The position numbers and the translations under genes are program-made. From Duganella sp. Root1480D1 (GTDB lineage: Bacteria; Pseudomonadota; Gammaproteobacteria; Burkholderiales; Burkholderiaceae_D), in assembly GCF_001427305.1 (NCBI RefSeq), contig NZ_LMFZ01000045.1, positions 1-58,531 on the forward strand: a stretch of 58,531 nt of DNA, read 5' to 3'. Positions 35,153 to 45,065 of this stretch are shown piece by piece (within the stretch, counting starts at the first letter, position 1; the number at the start of each line of letters is the position of its first letter). The notes beneath the pieces were generated by a model, which saw nothing but the letters and a program-made list of their open reading frames with translations, made no database searches and was not told the origin of the DNA.

Positions 35153-35784
35153 TTGGTTTTCAGTATTGGCTGGAGGTGGGGCCAGATATTGCCCAGGATG
35201 ATAGGATGCGCCGCCGCGAGCGGATGCAGGCGGTCGGCCTGGAACAGCTCCGGTTTTTGCACGACGCCATCGAGCATGAACGGCGCCAGCGGCACCTTCA
35301 CATCCTTGCTCAAGGTGCCGTACATGGCGAAAAACTTGTCGGCGTAATCGCGTCCGTAATTCGGCGGCATGCGCATGCCGACCAGCAGCACCTGGGCGCC
35401 GGCCTTGCGCGATTCGTCCACCATGGCGCGCAGGTTGGATTCGGCCGCGGCGACCGGCAGGCCGCGCAAGCCATCGTTGGCGCCCAATTCGATGATCACA
35501 ATGTTCGGTTTGTGCTTGCTCAGCAGGGCCGGTAAGCGGGTGCGGCCGCCGCTGGTGGTTTCGCCGCTAACGCTGGCGTTGACCACGGTTGCCGGCAGTT
35601 TCTGGTCCTTCAGGCGCTGGTCGAGCAGGGCCACCCAGCCGGCGCCGCGCGAGATGCCGTATTCTGCGGAAAGGCTGTCGCCCACCACCAGGACGGTTTT
35701 TGATGCAGAATAAGCGTTGGTGGCGGCGCTAAACATCAGGATCAGCACTGCGAAGCGGCGAACTATATTTTTGAACATGACCAT
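35149..35784 (-). CDS. tesA: TesA-like GDSL esterase/thioesterase (arylesterase)
   Basis: A 211-residue periplasmic SGNH hydrolase like E. coli TesA (thioesterase I / lysophospholipase L1). A signal peptide (about residues 9-26, ending NAYSA) precedes the mature enzyme. The catalytic serine lies in VVGDSLSAEYG, the oxyanion residues in GANDGLRG, and the Asp/His pair in DRLHPLAAAH. The start at 35784 has GAGGA nine bases before it. It is head-to-head with a YbbA-type ATPase whose start codon overlaps this one. Confidence 0.93.
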   Translation of the reverse strand: MVMFKNIVRRFAVLILMFSAATNAYSASKTVLVVGDSLSAEYGISRGAGWVALLDQRLKDQKLPATVVNASVSGETTSGGRTRLPALLSKHKPNIVIIELGANDGLRGLPVAAAESNLRAMVDESRKAGAQVLLVGMRMPPNYGRDYADKFFAMYGTLSKDVKVPLAPFMLDGVVQKPELFQADRLHPLAAAHPIILGNIWPHLQPILKTK

Positions 35785-36481
35785 GCGTGATATTCCTCAA
35801 ACTTCCAGCCAGGTGGCCAAGGCGGCTATTGCCGTTTCGGGCCTGGGCAAGCGGGTGGCCGACGCCAGCGGCGAACTGACCATCCTGCATGGAGTGGATT
35901 TTACAGTGCAAAAGGCGGAAACGCTTGCCATTGTAGGGGCCTCCGGCTCCGGCAAATCAACCTTGCTTGGCCTGCTGGCGGGCCTGGATACGCCTACCGA
36001 GGGTACAGTGGTTCTCGATGGCGTCGATATTTTCGTGCTGGACGAAGATGGGCGGGCCGCCTTGCGCAAGGAAAAGCTTGGCTTCGTGTTCCAGTCCTTC
36101 CAGCTGCTGCCTCATTTGACCGCAGTTGAGAACGTGATGCTGCCGCTGGAACTGGCGGGCGATGGCGGCGCCCGTGAAAAGGCGGAGGCCATGCTGGGCC
36201 GCGTGGGCCTTTCGAGCCGCCTGAAGCATTACCCGAAATTCTTGTCCGGCGGCGAGCAGCAGCGCGTTGCACTGGCGCGCGCCTTTGTGACCGAGCCGCC
36301 ATTGCTGTTGGCCGACGAACCGACCGGCAGCCTGGATGCGGCCACTGGGGAATCAGTGATCCAGTTGATGTTCGAATTGAACCGCGAGCACGGCTCGACC
36401 CTGGTGCTGGTAACGCATGACACCCATATTGCAGCGCGCTGCGGGCGCGTCATCACGATCGCGGCAGGCCGGATCGCCTGA
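35777..36481 (+). CDS. ybbA: YbbA/LolD-type ABC transporter ATP-binding protein
   Basis: A 234-residue ABC ATPase of the MacB/LolD group. Walker A is GASGSGKST near residue 56, the Q-loop is FVFQSFQLLPHLT, the signature is LSGGEQQRVALARAF near residue 155, and Walker B is LLLADEPTGSLD. E. coli ybbA is also divergent from tesA and is followed by the permease ybbP. Here the permease is absent: the next gene (nnr) is on the other strand. Start 35777 or 35783; both lie inside or next to the tesA start and neither has a clear ribosome site. Confidence 0.9.
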   Translation: MTMRDIPQTSSQVAKAAIAVSGLGKRVADASGELTILHGVDFTVQKAETLAIVGASGSGKSTLLGLLAGLDTPTEGTVVLDGVDIFVLDEDGRAALRKEKLGFVFQSFQLLPHLTAVENVMLPLELAGDGGAREKAEAMLGRVGLSSRLKHYPKFLSGGEQQRVALARAFVTEPPLLLADEPTGSLDAATGESVIQLMFELNREHGSTLVLVTHDTHIAARCGRVITIAAGRIA

Positions 36482-36485
36482 CGCT

Positions 36486-38021
36486 TCAAGTGCCGTGGTG
36501 TGCGGCCAGGCGGTTGACGGCCGTGCGGATGGCAGGAATCAGTTCGCTGGCGGTGAGTCCGATCGGGCCTGCTCCCTCGGTGACGAGGACGTCGGCCGCC
36601 ATGCCGTGCAGCCATACCCCCGCCAGCGCCGCTTCCCATTCCGGCCAGCCCTGGGCCAGCAGGCTGCCACACAGTCCTGATAGCACATCGCCGGTTCCCG
36701 CCGTAGCGAGGGCTGGGTTGCCGGTTGTATTGACCGCAATCTCGCCGTTGCGGGCCGCAATCACGGTTCCCGAGCCCTTGAGCACGACGGTCGCCGCCAG
36801 CCGGGCGGCCAGGGCGCGTGCCGCCTTCGGCCGGTCGGCCTGGATCTCGGCTGCCGTCATCCCAAGCAGGCGGGCCGCTTCCAGCGGGTGGGGCGTCAGG
36901 ATACAGGGCGCCTTGCGCTGAGCCAGTTGCTTGCGCAGGGCCTCTGAGCCAGCCAAAAGGTTGAGTGCATCTGCGTCGAGTACTGCCGGGCTTTGACTAT
37001 GCAGCGCGCCGGCCAGCATTTCTGCGCTCGCCGCGGAGCCGCCCATGCCGGGGCCGAGCACCAGTACTGCACTATTAAAATCGAATTCTTGCGCGCTGCG
37101 GCACATGAGTTCGGGTTGCGCGGCATCGAATGCCGGCGGTTCGCCCACGAAGCAGGCGTAGACGCGGCCCGCGCCGCTGTTGAGGGCCGTGCGGGCTGCC
37201 AGGATCGGCGCTCCGGCCATGCCGCGCGCGCCGCCCACCACCGCGACGCTGCCATTGCTGCCTTTGTGTGAACTGTGGCGGCGCCTGCGTGCACAATGGG
37301 CGAACAAGGCCACGTCATTCAGCCTTGCTCGCGCGGCGGTGAACAGCTCGCGGCCAATCTCGAGGTTGCTGACCATGATTACGCCGGCGTGGTCTCGGCC
37401 CTCTGCCGTGTGCAAGCCTGGCTTGTCGCCGATGAAGGTGACAGTGTGCGTGGCGCGTATCGAGACGCCCTGGACGGCGGCGCCGACGATTGCGCCGGTA
37501 TCGGCGTCAAGGCCGCTGGGGACGTCGAGGGCGAGTATTGGGCAGCCTATTGCATTGACCGTCGTGACCAGCCTTGCGAAGTCGCCAGTGATCGGCCGCG
37601 CCAGGCCGATGCCGAACAAGCCATCGACAACCAGGTTCCACTCTGTGCCTGCCGCGACAGTACACGCTTCAGCAGTGCTGTTGATCGCTGCAAAGCGGGC
37701 AGGGGAATTTCGTGCACGCTGGAGCGCATCCACGCGTTCCGCAGCAGCCGTGCCCGGGGGCGCGAAATGCAGTACGGTGACCTGTGCACCGGCATGGCCG
37801 AGATGCGCTGCGGTTTCCAGCGCGTCGCCGCCGTTATTGCCGGGACCCGCCAGCACCAATACTTGTGCGCGTTGAATGGTGAAGGGCAGCAGGTCGAGCG
37901 CCTCGTTCGCACCTGCCTGTCCAGCGCGCTGCATGAGCGCGCCGTCGGGCAAACGCTGAGCCGCAGCGTGCTCGATCGCGCGGATTTCTGCAATCGTAAA
38001 GAGGGGCGTCATGCGGGGCAT
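36486..38021 (-). CDS. nnr: bifunctional NAD(P)H-hydrate epimerase / ADP-dependent NAD(P)H-hydrate dehydratase
   Basis: A 511-residue metabolite-repair enzyme. The N-terminal YjeF_N domain (about residues 1-215) epimerises damaged NAD(P)HX and includes LAGPGNNGGDALETA. The C-terminal ribokinase-like domain (about 235-505) dehydrates the S-form with ADP and has the motif NPALATAGTGDVLSG. A GSNGSVAVVGGARG loop is near residue 250. The start may be 38021 or the ATG at 38012 (MTPLFTIAEI). The stop lies four bases past the convergent ybbA gene. Confidence 0.94.
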   Translation of the reverse strand: MPRMTPLFTIAEIRAIEHAAAQRLPDGALMQRAGQAGANEALDLLPFTIQRAQVLVLAGPGNNGGDALETAAHLGHAGAQVTVLHFAPPGTAAAERVDALQRARNSPARFAAINSTAEACTVAAGTEWNLVVDGLFGIGLARPITGDFARLVTTVNAIGCPILALDVPSGLDADTGAIVGAAVQGVSIRATHTVTFIGDKPGLHTAEGRDHAGVIMVSNLEIGRELFTAARARLNDVALFAHCARRRRHSSHKGSNGSVAVVGGARGMAGAPILAARTALNSGAGRVYACFVGEPPAFDAAQPELMCRSAQEFDFNSAVLVLGPGMGGSAASAEMLAGALHSQSPAVLDADALNLLAGSEALRKQLAQRKAPCILTPHPLEAARLLGMTAAEIQADRPKAARALAARLAATVVLKGSGTVIAARNGEIAVNTTGNPALATAGTGDVLSGLCGSLLAQGWPEWEAALAGVWLHGMAADVLVTEGAGPIGLTASELIPAIRTAVNRLAAHHGT

Positions 38022-38066
38022 TCTAGCACTACAATAACTGCTTCACGATTAGAGCGAGGCAGCGCA

Positions 38067-41000
38067 ATGGATTGGCAATTCTGGATCGACCGTGGCGGTA
38101 CTTTCACCGATATCGTGGCGCGCCGGCCTGATGGCAGCCTGGCTACCCATAAGCTGCTGTCGGAAAGTCCCGAACATTACCGCGATGCCGCCATTGCCGG
38201 TATTCGCCACCTGCTCGGCGTCGCCGCAGGCGGTCCGATTCCGGTCGAGCAGGTCGACGCCGTGAAGATGGGCACCACCGTGGCCACCAACGCGCTACTC
38301 GAGCGCAAAGGCGAGCCCACCGTGCTGGCGATTACGCGCGGTTTCCGCGACGCGCTGCGCATCGCTTACCAGAACCGGCCACGCCTGTTCGAGCGCCATA
38401 TCGTGCTGCCTGAGCTGCTCTACCGGCACGTCGTCGAAATCGATGAACGCATGGGTGCCCATGGCGAAGTGGTGCAGCCGCTGGATGCCGCTGCGGCGCG
38501 TGCCGGGCTGCAGGCGCATTACGACAAAGGCCTGCGCTCGATTGCCATCGTCCTGATGCACGGCTACCGCTATACCGCGCATGAGGCCAGTCTGGCGCAA
38601 ATTGCGCGCGAGATCGGTTTCACCCAGGTCTCCGTTTCGCACCAGGTCAGCCCGATGATGAAGCTGGTGGCGCGCGGCGATACGACCGTGGTGGACGCCT
38701 ACCTGTCGCCGATCCTGCGCCGCTACGTCGACCAGGTCGCCTGCGAACTGCCGGGTGTGAACCTGCAATTCATGCAGTCCAGCGGCGGCCTGACTGATGC
38801 GCGTACTTTCCAGGGCAAGGATTCGATCCTGAGCGGCCCGGCGGGCGGCATCGTCGGCATGGTGCGGGCCAGCCGCGCGGCCGGTTTCGAAAAAATCATC
38901 GGCTTCGACATGGGCGGCACCTCGACCGACGTTTCGCACTTCTCGGGTGAATTCGAGCGCGTTTTCGAGACTCAGGTAGCCGGCGTGCGCATGCGCGCAC
39001 CGATGATGAGCATTCACACCGTCGCAGCCGGCGGCGGCTCCATCCTGCATTTCGACGGCAGCCGTTTCCGTGTTGGCCCCGATAGCGCTGGCGCCGACCC
39101 TGGCCCTGCCAGCTATCGCCGCGGCGGCCCGCTGGCAGTCACCGACTGCAACGTCATGCTCGGCAAGATCCAGCCCGACTTCTTCCCGAAACTGTTCGGC
39201 AGCGACGGCGCGCAGGCGCTCGATGCCGCGGCAGTGCGTGAAAAGTTCGGCGCCATGGCTGCTGAAATCCAGGCTGCAACGGGCGCACCTTCTTCGCCGG
39301 AGCAGGTTGCCGAAGGTTTTATCGAGATCGCTGTGGGTAATATGGCCAATGCGATCAAGCAGATCTCCGTCCAGCGCGGCCATGACGTGACCGAATATGC
39401 CCTCACCAGTTTCGGCGGCGCCGGAGGCCAGCATGCTTGCCTGGTGGCCGATGCGCTGGGCATGAAAACGGTCTTCATCCATTCGCTGGCCGGCGTGCTT
39501 TCCGCCTACGGCATGGGCCTGGCCGACCAGACTGCAATGCGCGAAAGCGCCGTCGAATTGCGCCTGGCAGCCGAGGCGTTGCCTGCACTGGAGTCCCGCC
39601 TGCAGGCCCTTGGCGCGGAAGCTGTCGCTGACCTGCGCGCCCAGGCCGTCGCCGACGATCGAATCAGCGTGGTCCACCGTGTCCACCTGCGTTACGAAGG
39701 CACGGATTCAGCCTTGATCGTACTGTTCGACACTATCGACAGCATGACGGCGCAGTTCGAATCCGCCTACCGCAAGCGTTTCTCGTTCCTGATGCCGGCC
39801 AAGGCACTGATCGTGGAGGCAGTTTCGGTGGAGGCCATCGGCAAATCCGACGCTCCGCCCGAAGCTGCGCCGCAACAGGCGCCGCGCCACGCGCCGCTGG
39901 CCCCATCGCAGACCGTGCGGATGTACAGCGCCGGGCAATGGCACGACACGGGGCTGTTCAAGCGCGACGCGACCCGTATCGGCGACATCATCAAAGGGCC
40001 GGCCATCATTGCCGAAGCCAACGCCACGACAATCGTGGAGCCGGGCTGGCAAGCCGAAGTGACTCCACAAGACCATTTGGTGCTGACCCGCGTGGAAGCA
40101 CTGCCGGTGCGGCGCGCCATCGGCACCACGGCCGATCCGGTCATGCTGGAGATCTTCAATAACCTGTTCATGTCGATTGCCGAGCAGATGGGCCTGCGCC
40201 TGCAGAACACGGCCTATTCGGTCAACATCAAGGAGCGCCTGGATTTCAGTTGCGCCATTTTTGACGCCGAAGGCAACCTGATCGCCAATGCCCCGCATAT
40301 GCCGGTACACCTTGGCTCGATGGGAGAGAGCATCAAGACGGTGATGCGCGAAAATGCCGGCCAGATGCAACCAGGCGATGTCTACATGCTGAACGACCCC
40401 TATAACGGCGGCACCCACCTGCCGGATGTTACGGTTATCACGCCGGTGTTTGACGAGGCGGACAGGGAAATCCTGTTCTACGTCGGTTCGCGCGGCCACC
40501 ATGCCGACATTGGCGGCAGCACGCCGGGATCGATGCCGCCGGACTCGCGCAATATCGAGGAAGAGGGCGTCTTGATCAACAATTTCAAGCTGGTCGACGG
40601 CGCTGCCGGCGGCCGGTTGCGCGAGGCCGAGGCGCGCGCCTTGCTGGCCGGTGCGCGCTATCCGGCGCGCAACCCGGACCAGAACATGGCCGATTTCCGC
40701 GCCCAGGTGGCAGCAAACCAGAAGGGTGTGGAGGAGTTGCGCAAGATGGTCGCGCATTTCGGCCTGGACGTGGTGCGGGCGTACATGGGCCACGTGCAGG
40801 ATAACGCCGAGGAAGCAGTGCGGCGCGTGATCAGCGCCCTGCGCGACGGCAGCTATGAATTGAAACTCGATAACGGCGCGGTGATCAACGTTGCCGTTCG
40901 CGTCAATGCTGCCGAACGGAGCGCCGAGATCGATTTCAGCGGCACCTCGGGCCAGTTGCAGAATAACTTCAATGCTCCCTCCGCGGTGTGCATGGCTGCA

Positions 41001-41684
41001 GTGCTATATGTTTTCCGGACCCTGGTGAACGACGATATACCGCTTAACGCTGGCTGCCTGAAACCGCTGCACGTGATCATTCCGCCGGGCTCCATGCTTA
41101 ACCCGCATTACCCCGCATCAGTCGTATCGGGCAATGTAGAGACGTCGACCTGCATCACCAATGCGCTGTACGGCGCGCTGGGTGTACAGGGCGCCTCGCA
41201 AGGGACGATGAACAACTTCACCTTCGGTAACGCGAGATACCAGTATTACGAAACCATCAGCGGGGGCTCCGGCGCGGGCGACGGCTTCAACGGTACCGAC
41301 GTGGTGCAGACCAATATGACCAACTCGCGCTTGACCGACCCGGAAATCCTGGAGTTCCGTTTCCCGGTAAGATTGGAAAGCTATGAGATCCGCCACGGTT
41401 CGGGCGGCGCCGGCCGCTGGCATGGCGGCAATGGCGGGGTGCGCAAGGTGCGCTTCCTGGAAGCGATGACGGCAGCCATCCTGTCGAACAACCGCGTCCA
41501 TGCGGCATTCGGCATGGCCGGCGGCGAGCCGGGTGCCCTGGGCCGTAACACGGTCCAGCGCGCCGACGGCAGCACCGAGCAACTGGGCCACATCGGCAAG
41601 ACCGATATGCAGCCCGGCGATATCTTCGTGGTGGAAACGCCGGGCGGCGGGGGATTCGGCGCGGTCCAGCAGCGCGGGGATTAG
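38067..41684 (+). CDS. 5-oxoprolinase / hydantoinase A-B fusion, ATP-hydrolysing
   Basis: A 1205-residue protein in the size range of full 5-oxoprolinases. The HyuA-type half (about residues 1-680) starts WIDRGGTFTDIVARR and holds GFDMGGTSTDVSHF near residue 280, which are actin-like ATPase motifs. The HyuB-type half (about 690-1200) contains MLEIFNNLFMSIAEQMG and ENLIANAPHMPVHLGSMG-like sequence. The single chain, like eukaryotic OPLAH, opens 5-oxo-L-proline to glutamate with ATP. A related hydantoinase activity is possible. The open frame extends upstream into nnr, but this start fits the family N-terminus and has GCGAGG upstream. Confidence 0.9.
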   Translation: MDWQFWIDRGGTFTDIVARRPDGSLATHKLLSESPEHYRDAAIAGIRHLLGVAAGGPIPVEQVDAVKMGTTVATNALLERKGEPTVLAITRGFRDALRIAYQNRPRLFERHIVLPELLYRHVVEIDERMGAHGEVVQPLDAAAARAGLQAHYDKGLRSIAIVLMHGYRYTAHEASLAQIAREIGFTQVSVSHQVSPMMKLVARGDTTVVDAYLSPILRRYVDQVACELPGVNLQFMQSSGGLTDARTFQGKDSILSGPAGGIVGMVRASRAAGFEKIIGFDMGGTSTDVSHFSGEFERVFETQVAGVRMRAPMMSIHTVAAGGGSILHFDGSRFRVGPDSAGADPGPASYRRGGPLAVTDCNVMLGKIQPDFFPKLFGSDGAQALDAAAVREKFGAMAAEIQAATGAPSSPEQVAEGFIEIAVGNMANAIKQISVQRGHDVTEYALTSFGGAGGQHACLVADALGMKTVFIHSLAGVLSAYGMGLADQTAMRESAVELRLAAEALPALESRLQALGAEAVADLRAQAVADDRISVVHRVHLRYEGTDSALIVLFDTIDSMTAQFESAYRKRFSFLMPAKALIVEAVSVEAIGKSDAPPEAAPQQAPRHAPLAPSQTVRMYSAGQWHDTGLFKRDATRIGDIIKGPAIIAEANATTIVEPGWQAEVTPQDHLVLTRVEALPVRRAIGTTADPVMLEIFNNLFMSIAEQMGLRLQNTAYSVNIKERLDFSCAIFDAEGNLIANAPHMPVHLGSMGESIKTVMRENAGQMQPGDVYMLNDPYNGGTHLPDVTVITPVFDEADREILFYVGSRGHHADIGGSTPGSMPPDSRNIEEEGVLINNFKLVDGAAGGRLREAEARALLAGARYPARNPDQNMADFRAQVAANQKGVEELRKMVAHFGLDVVRAYMGHVQDNAEEAVRRVISALRDGSYELKLDNGAVINVAVRVNAAERSAEIDFSGTSGQLQNNFNAPSAVCMAAVLYVFRTLVNDDIPLNAGCLKPLHVIIPPGSMLNPHYPASVVSGNVETSTCITNALYGALGVQGASQGTMNNFTFGNARYQYYETISGGSGAGDGFNGTDVVQTNMTNSRLTDPEILEFRFPVRLESYEIRHGSGGAGRWHGGNGGVRKVRFLEAMTAAILSNNRVHAAFGMAGGEPGALGRNTVQRADGSTEQLGHIGKTDMQPGDIFVVETPGGGGFGAVQQRGD

Positions 41685-43318
41685 GCGGTCGTCGAGATAC
41701 CGTACTTGCGCTGAGTGCCCGAATACTGCGCCAGCAGGGCTTCCAGGGCAGGGCTGCCGGCGTCGAGCCGGCGGATGCGGTCGATCAAAGTGCCGGCCTG
41801 GTCGCCCAGCGGTGCTTCCCAACCCATTTCGTCCAACTGGCGCAGGATGGCCTGCACGGCGGCATACAGCACTTTGAGGTTGCCCGGTGTGCGGCGCAGG
41901 GCCTGATGCAGCGTCGCCACGGCCGCCCGGTGGTCGCCCTGGCGCGCCATGGACTCGGCCTCAGTGACCAGTTCCTGCATGACGTTGTCGATTTTCTCTC
42001 CAACGCCGCGCGCCAGGTCGTGGCGGCCGGCTTTTTCGAACACGCTGACCGCTTCTTCCATCGTGATCGGCTTCTCGTTATCGTTCATCATGTGCATGAC
42101 GACGTCGGCGGCGTCCTTGTCCAGGCGATGCTTCAGGCAGGAGTCCACCAGGCCGATGCGCAGCCGGTTCGACAGGCCGCGCGCCATGCCCACCGCCGTC
42201 ACGGCGTTCGACAGCTCGGAGGCCGCCTCGGTGGCGTGTCCGGTCACGTCCAGCAGCAGGGCCGAGGAGATATGCTTGCACACTTCCGTATTGGCGCTGG
42301 CGCGCAGCGTGCGCTCCATGTCGCGGATCACGCCGGAAGCCTGGTTGACGTCACCCTTGCGCACCAGGGCGCGCACCAGGTTCACATGGTCCTCAGGGTC
42401 GCGGAACTCCGAATAGCGCGCCTTGGTAACGACCTGGCGGAACGCTTTCTCGGCTCCGGTGATATCGCCGGTACCATAAGCGACTTCACCCAGATGGCGC
42501 AGGCGCCGCACCATGTTTGGTGACATGGAAACCGCGTCTTCCAGGATCTTCTTCGCCTGCTGCGACTGCCCCATCGCCTCGTATGAACGGGCCAGCAAGT
42601 CGTATGCTGCCATCATGTTCGGATTCGCTTCGAGCAGGCGCTCCAGCGTGCCAATGGCGTCGCCATGGCGTTCCAGGCCGAACTGGCAGCGCGCCAGCCC
42701 GAGTTGCGCCCAGCCCGTAGGGCGCCCGATGAGGATCGTCTGGTAGATCATTTCGGCTTGCGCAAGATCGCCGAGTTCGTAGTGCAGTTCGGCCCGCAGG
42801 CGTGCAAATTCGGTGGCGTAGCGGGGATTGGCGCTTTCCGCTTCGTGGCATGCATCGATGGCTTCGCGCTGCTTGCTTTGCGCGATAAGCTGGTAGATCG
42901 GCATGAAGATTGCGCGGCGTTCGACGGCGCGGCCGATGCGCTGCATCAGGCCATCGACGGTGAAGGGCTTCAGCACGTAGTCGGTCGGCGTCAGTTCGGC
43001 TGCGCCAATCACCTTGGTCTGCACCGCCTCCGAGGTCAGCATGATGAAGATGGCCGACCGGTCGATCAGCTTGTGATGGCGCAGGTCTTCCAGCAATTGC
43101 TGCCCGTCCTGGCCGTTGTCATCGTTGCCGCTGCCGAGGTCATATTCGCACAGGATGACGTCGAAGCGCTTATTGGTCAGTTGCCGGATCGCCGTGCCCG
43201 AGCTGACGGCATACTCGATCCGCGTAATCGAGGCCTGATTCAGCATATTGTGCAGGTTGCCCCGCATTGCCGGGTTGGGGTCGATGATCAGTACCGACAG
43301 GTCGCTATACGATTGCAT
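41681..43318 (-). CDS. pseudo-receiver plus TPR-repeat protein, paralogue 2
   Basis: A 545-residue protein with an N-terminal CheY-like domain (residues about 7-125) and a long array of tetratricopeptide repeats (about 145-470). The receiver lacks key residues. The acidic pair is D13-P14 (IIDPN), and the phosphorylation site at the end of beta-strand 3 is Glu58 (ILCEYDLG) instead of Asp. The conserved Thr/Ser (IMLTSEA) and Lys (DYVLKPF) remain. It may be locked in an active-like state and use TPRs to bind partners. It overlaps the end of the 5-oxoprolinase gene by four bases. It is 12 bases from its paralogue. Confidence 0.88.
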   Translation of the reverse strand: MQSYSDLSVLIIDPNPAMRGNLHNMLNQASITRIEYAVSSGTAIRQLTNKRFDVILCEYDLGSGNDDNGQDGQQLLEDLRHHKLIDRSAIFIMLTSEAVQTKVIGAAELTPTDYVLKPFTVDGLMQRIGRAVERRAIFMPIYQLIAQSKQREAIDACHEAESANPRYATEFARLRAELHYELGDLAQAEMIYQTILIGRPTGWAQLGLARCQFGLERHGDAIGTLERLLEANPNMMAAYDLLARSYEAMGQSQQAKKILEDAVSMSPNMVRRLRHLGEVAYGTGDITGAEKAFRQVVTKARYSEFRDPEDHVNLVRALVRKGDVNQASGVIRDMERTLRASANTEVCKHISSALLLDVTGHATEAASELSNAVTAVGMARGLSNRLRIGLVDSCLKHRLDKDAADVVMHMMNDNEKPITMEEAVSVFEKAGRHDLARGVGEKIDNVMQELVTEAESMARQGDHRAAVATLHQALRRTPGNLKVLYAAVQAILRQLDEMGWEAPLGDQAGTLIDRIRRLDAGSPALEALLAQYSGTQRKYGISTTA

Positions 43319-43330
43319 TAACTTCGTCTC

Positions 43331-44941
43331 TTATTGTTTGCCCCGGAGGGTGACATATTGTGATGATAACGCAGCCAGCATCGGATGATGGGGATCTGCC
43401 TTGCGCATTCGTATCAACAATGCCGCACATTGCTCGCCCAGCGCCGATTCCCAGCCGCTGTCTCCCATCAGGCGCAGCATGGCGGAGGCGAGGGCGGAGA
43501 TCAAGCCGGCGTTCTCCGGCCGCCGCCGCACGGCCACCAGGAGTACCTCAATGGCGCCGCGCTGGTCGCCCTGGCCACTGCGCGCCGCCGCCTGCCGGAC
43601 CAGGCCGTCGAGGTAGCGCTCCACGCTGTCGCCCTGGTTTTGCGCCAGTTCGGCACGGCCGGCGCGCTCGTAGACCGCCGCCGCATCGGATTCGGTGACG
43701 CCGCTCGCAGGATCGCCCGCCAGCGCGTCCAGCAGCTGCATGCCTTGCTCGTCCATCCCTTGGGACAGGCAATTTTCCGCCAGGTCCATTTTCAGGCCAG
43801 TTGACAGCTGGTTTGCTTCGCCGGCGGCGCGTACTGCATTCGCCAGTTCCTTGTGCATCGCTTCCCCATTGCCGTTCAACTCCTGCAGCAGGGCGGCGGA
43901 AAAAGCCTTGCAGGCATCGGTCGCAGGCCCGCTGCGGGCCGACCGCTCTAGTTCGCGCAGGGCATTCGCTGCGGCCACCGCGTCACCTTTCTGGACCAGG
44001 GTTCGCACCAGGTTCACATGGTCTTCCGGATCGCGAAATTCCGAATATTTGGATCTGGCGACCACCTGCTTGAAAGTCTTTTCGGCGGCATCCAGATCGC
44101 CGGCCTGCAGCGCCACCTGGCCGAGGTGGCGCAGGCGCCGCACCATATGGGGCGAGATCGAGACCGCCGCCTCCAGCGCCGCGCGAGCCTCTGCCGGCTG
44201 GCCAAGGGCTTGCTGGGTCCGGGCCATGAGGTCGTAGGCCGCCATGTATTTGGGATTGTCGTCGATCAGGCGCTGCAGGGTATCGAGGGTTTCGGCCAAT
44301 TGGTCTTGCAGGAATTGACAGCGCGCCAGGCCATGCTGGGCCCAGCCAAGCGGGCGGGTTTCGAGGATTTCGCGGTAGATCGTTTCAGCCTGCGCCACTT
44401 CACCCACGGCCGCATGCGCCTCGGCGCGCAAACGGGCGCACTCTGTGGCATAGCGCGGATTCGCCGCTGCCGCTACTTCGCTTGCCAGTATCGCCTCGCG
44501 CGGTTTGTCGCGCTCGATCATCTGGTGGATCGGGAGCAGGGCGGCGCGGCGGTCGACGGCCCGCGCAATGCGCTGGGCCAGCACGTCTACCGTGAAGGGC
44601 TTGAGGATGTAGTCGGTTGGCGTCAATTCCGCCGCGCTCACCACCTTGCTGTACACGCCCTCCGTGGTCAGCATGATGAAAATCATGGAAGGGGAGACCA
44701 GCTTGTGGTGGCGCAGGTCTTCCAGCAACTGCTGCCCATCCTGTCCCTGCTCATTGCCCAGGTCGTATTCGCACAAGACGAGGTCGAACCCCTTCTTTTC
44801 GAGGTGGCGGATGGCGCTTCCTGCGCTCACGCCGTGCTCGATGCGGGTGATCCCCAGTTGGCCCAACATATTGTGCAAGCCGCTGCGCATATGCTGGTTA
44901 GGGTCGATAAGCAGGACTGACAGGTCGCTATATTCTTGCAT
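43331..44941 (-). CDS. pseudo-receiver plus TPR-repeat protein, paralogue 1
   Basis: A 536-residue paralogue of the next gene, clearly similar over its whole length. Both start MQxYSDLSVLxIDPN and share QDGQQLLEDLRHHKL and AELTPTDYxLKPFTVD. The same receiver positions are changed: D13-P14 and Glu58 in VLCEYDLG. TPR repeats fill residues about 145-460. It is the first gene of the pair and is probably transcribed from the gap before purL. No kinase or output domain is adjacent, so its partners are unknown. Confidence 0.88.
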   Translation of the reverse strand: MQEYSDLSVLLIDPNQHMRSGLHNMLGQLGITRIEHGVSAGSAIRHLEKKGFDLVLCEYDLGNEQGQDGQQLLEDLRHHKLVSPSMIFIMLTTEGVYSKVVSAAELTPTDYILKPFTVDVLAQRIARAVDRRAALLPIHQMIERDKPREAILASEVAAAANPRYATECARLRAEAHAAVGEVAQAETIYREILETRPLGWAQHGLARCQFLQDQLAETLDTLQRLIDDNPKYMAAYDLMARTQQALGQPAEARAALEAAVSISPHMVRRLRHLGQVALQAGDLDAAEKTFKQVVARSKYSEFRDPEDHVNLVRTLVQKGDAVAAANALRELERSARSGPATDACKAFSAALLQELNGNGEAMHKELANAVRAAGEANQLSTGLKMDLAENCLSQGMDEQGMQLLDALAGDPASGVTESDAAAVYERAGRAELAQNQGDSVERYLDGLVRQAAARSGQGDQRGAIEVLLVAVRRRPENAGLISALASAMLRLMGDSGWESALGEQCAALLIRMRKADPHHPMLAALSSQYVTLRGKQ

Positions 44942-45065
44942 TTTGAGGGCAGAAGGCTGTCATAGAGGGAGAATACCCCAAGGACGCTCAAAAAACAGGC
45001 GAAAATACAGCAAATGTTGCTTTCGGACCAATGAAGGAAGGGTGGGAAGTGATGCCTGAAACAAG

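Noticed and set aside
37275..38066. In-frame N-terminal extension of the 5-oxoprolinase into nnr
   Set aside because: It lies antisense to nnr, has no family similarity, and the start at 38067 matches the conserved HyuA N-terminus.
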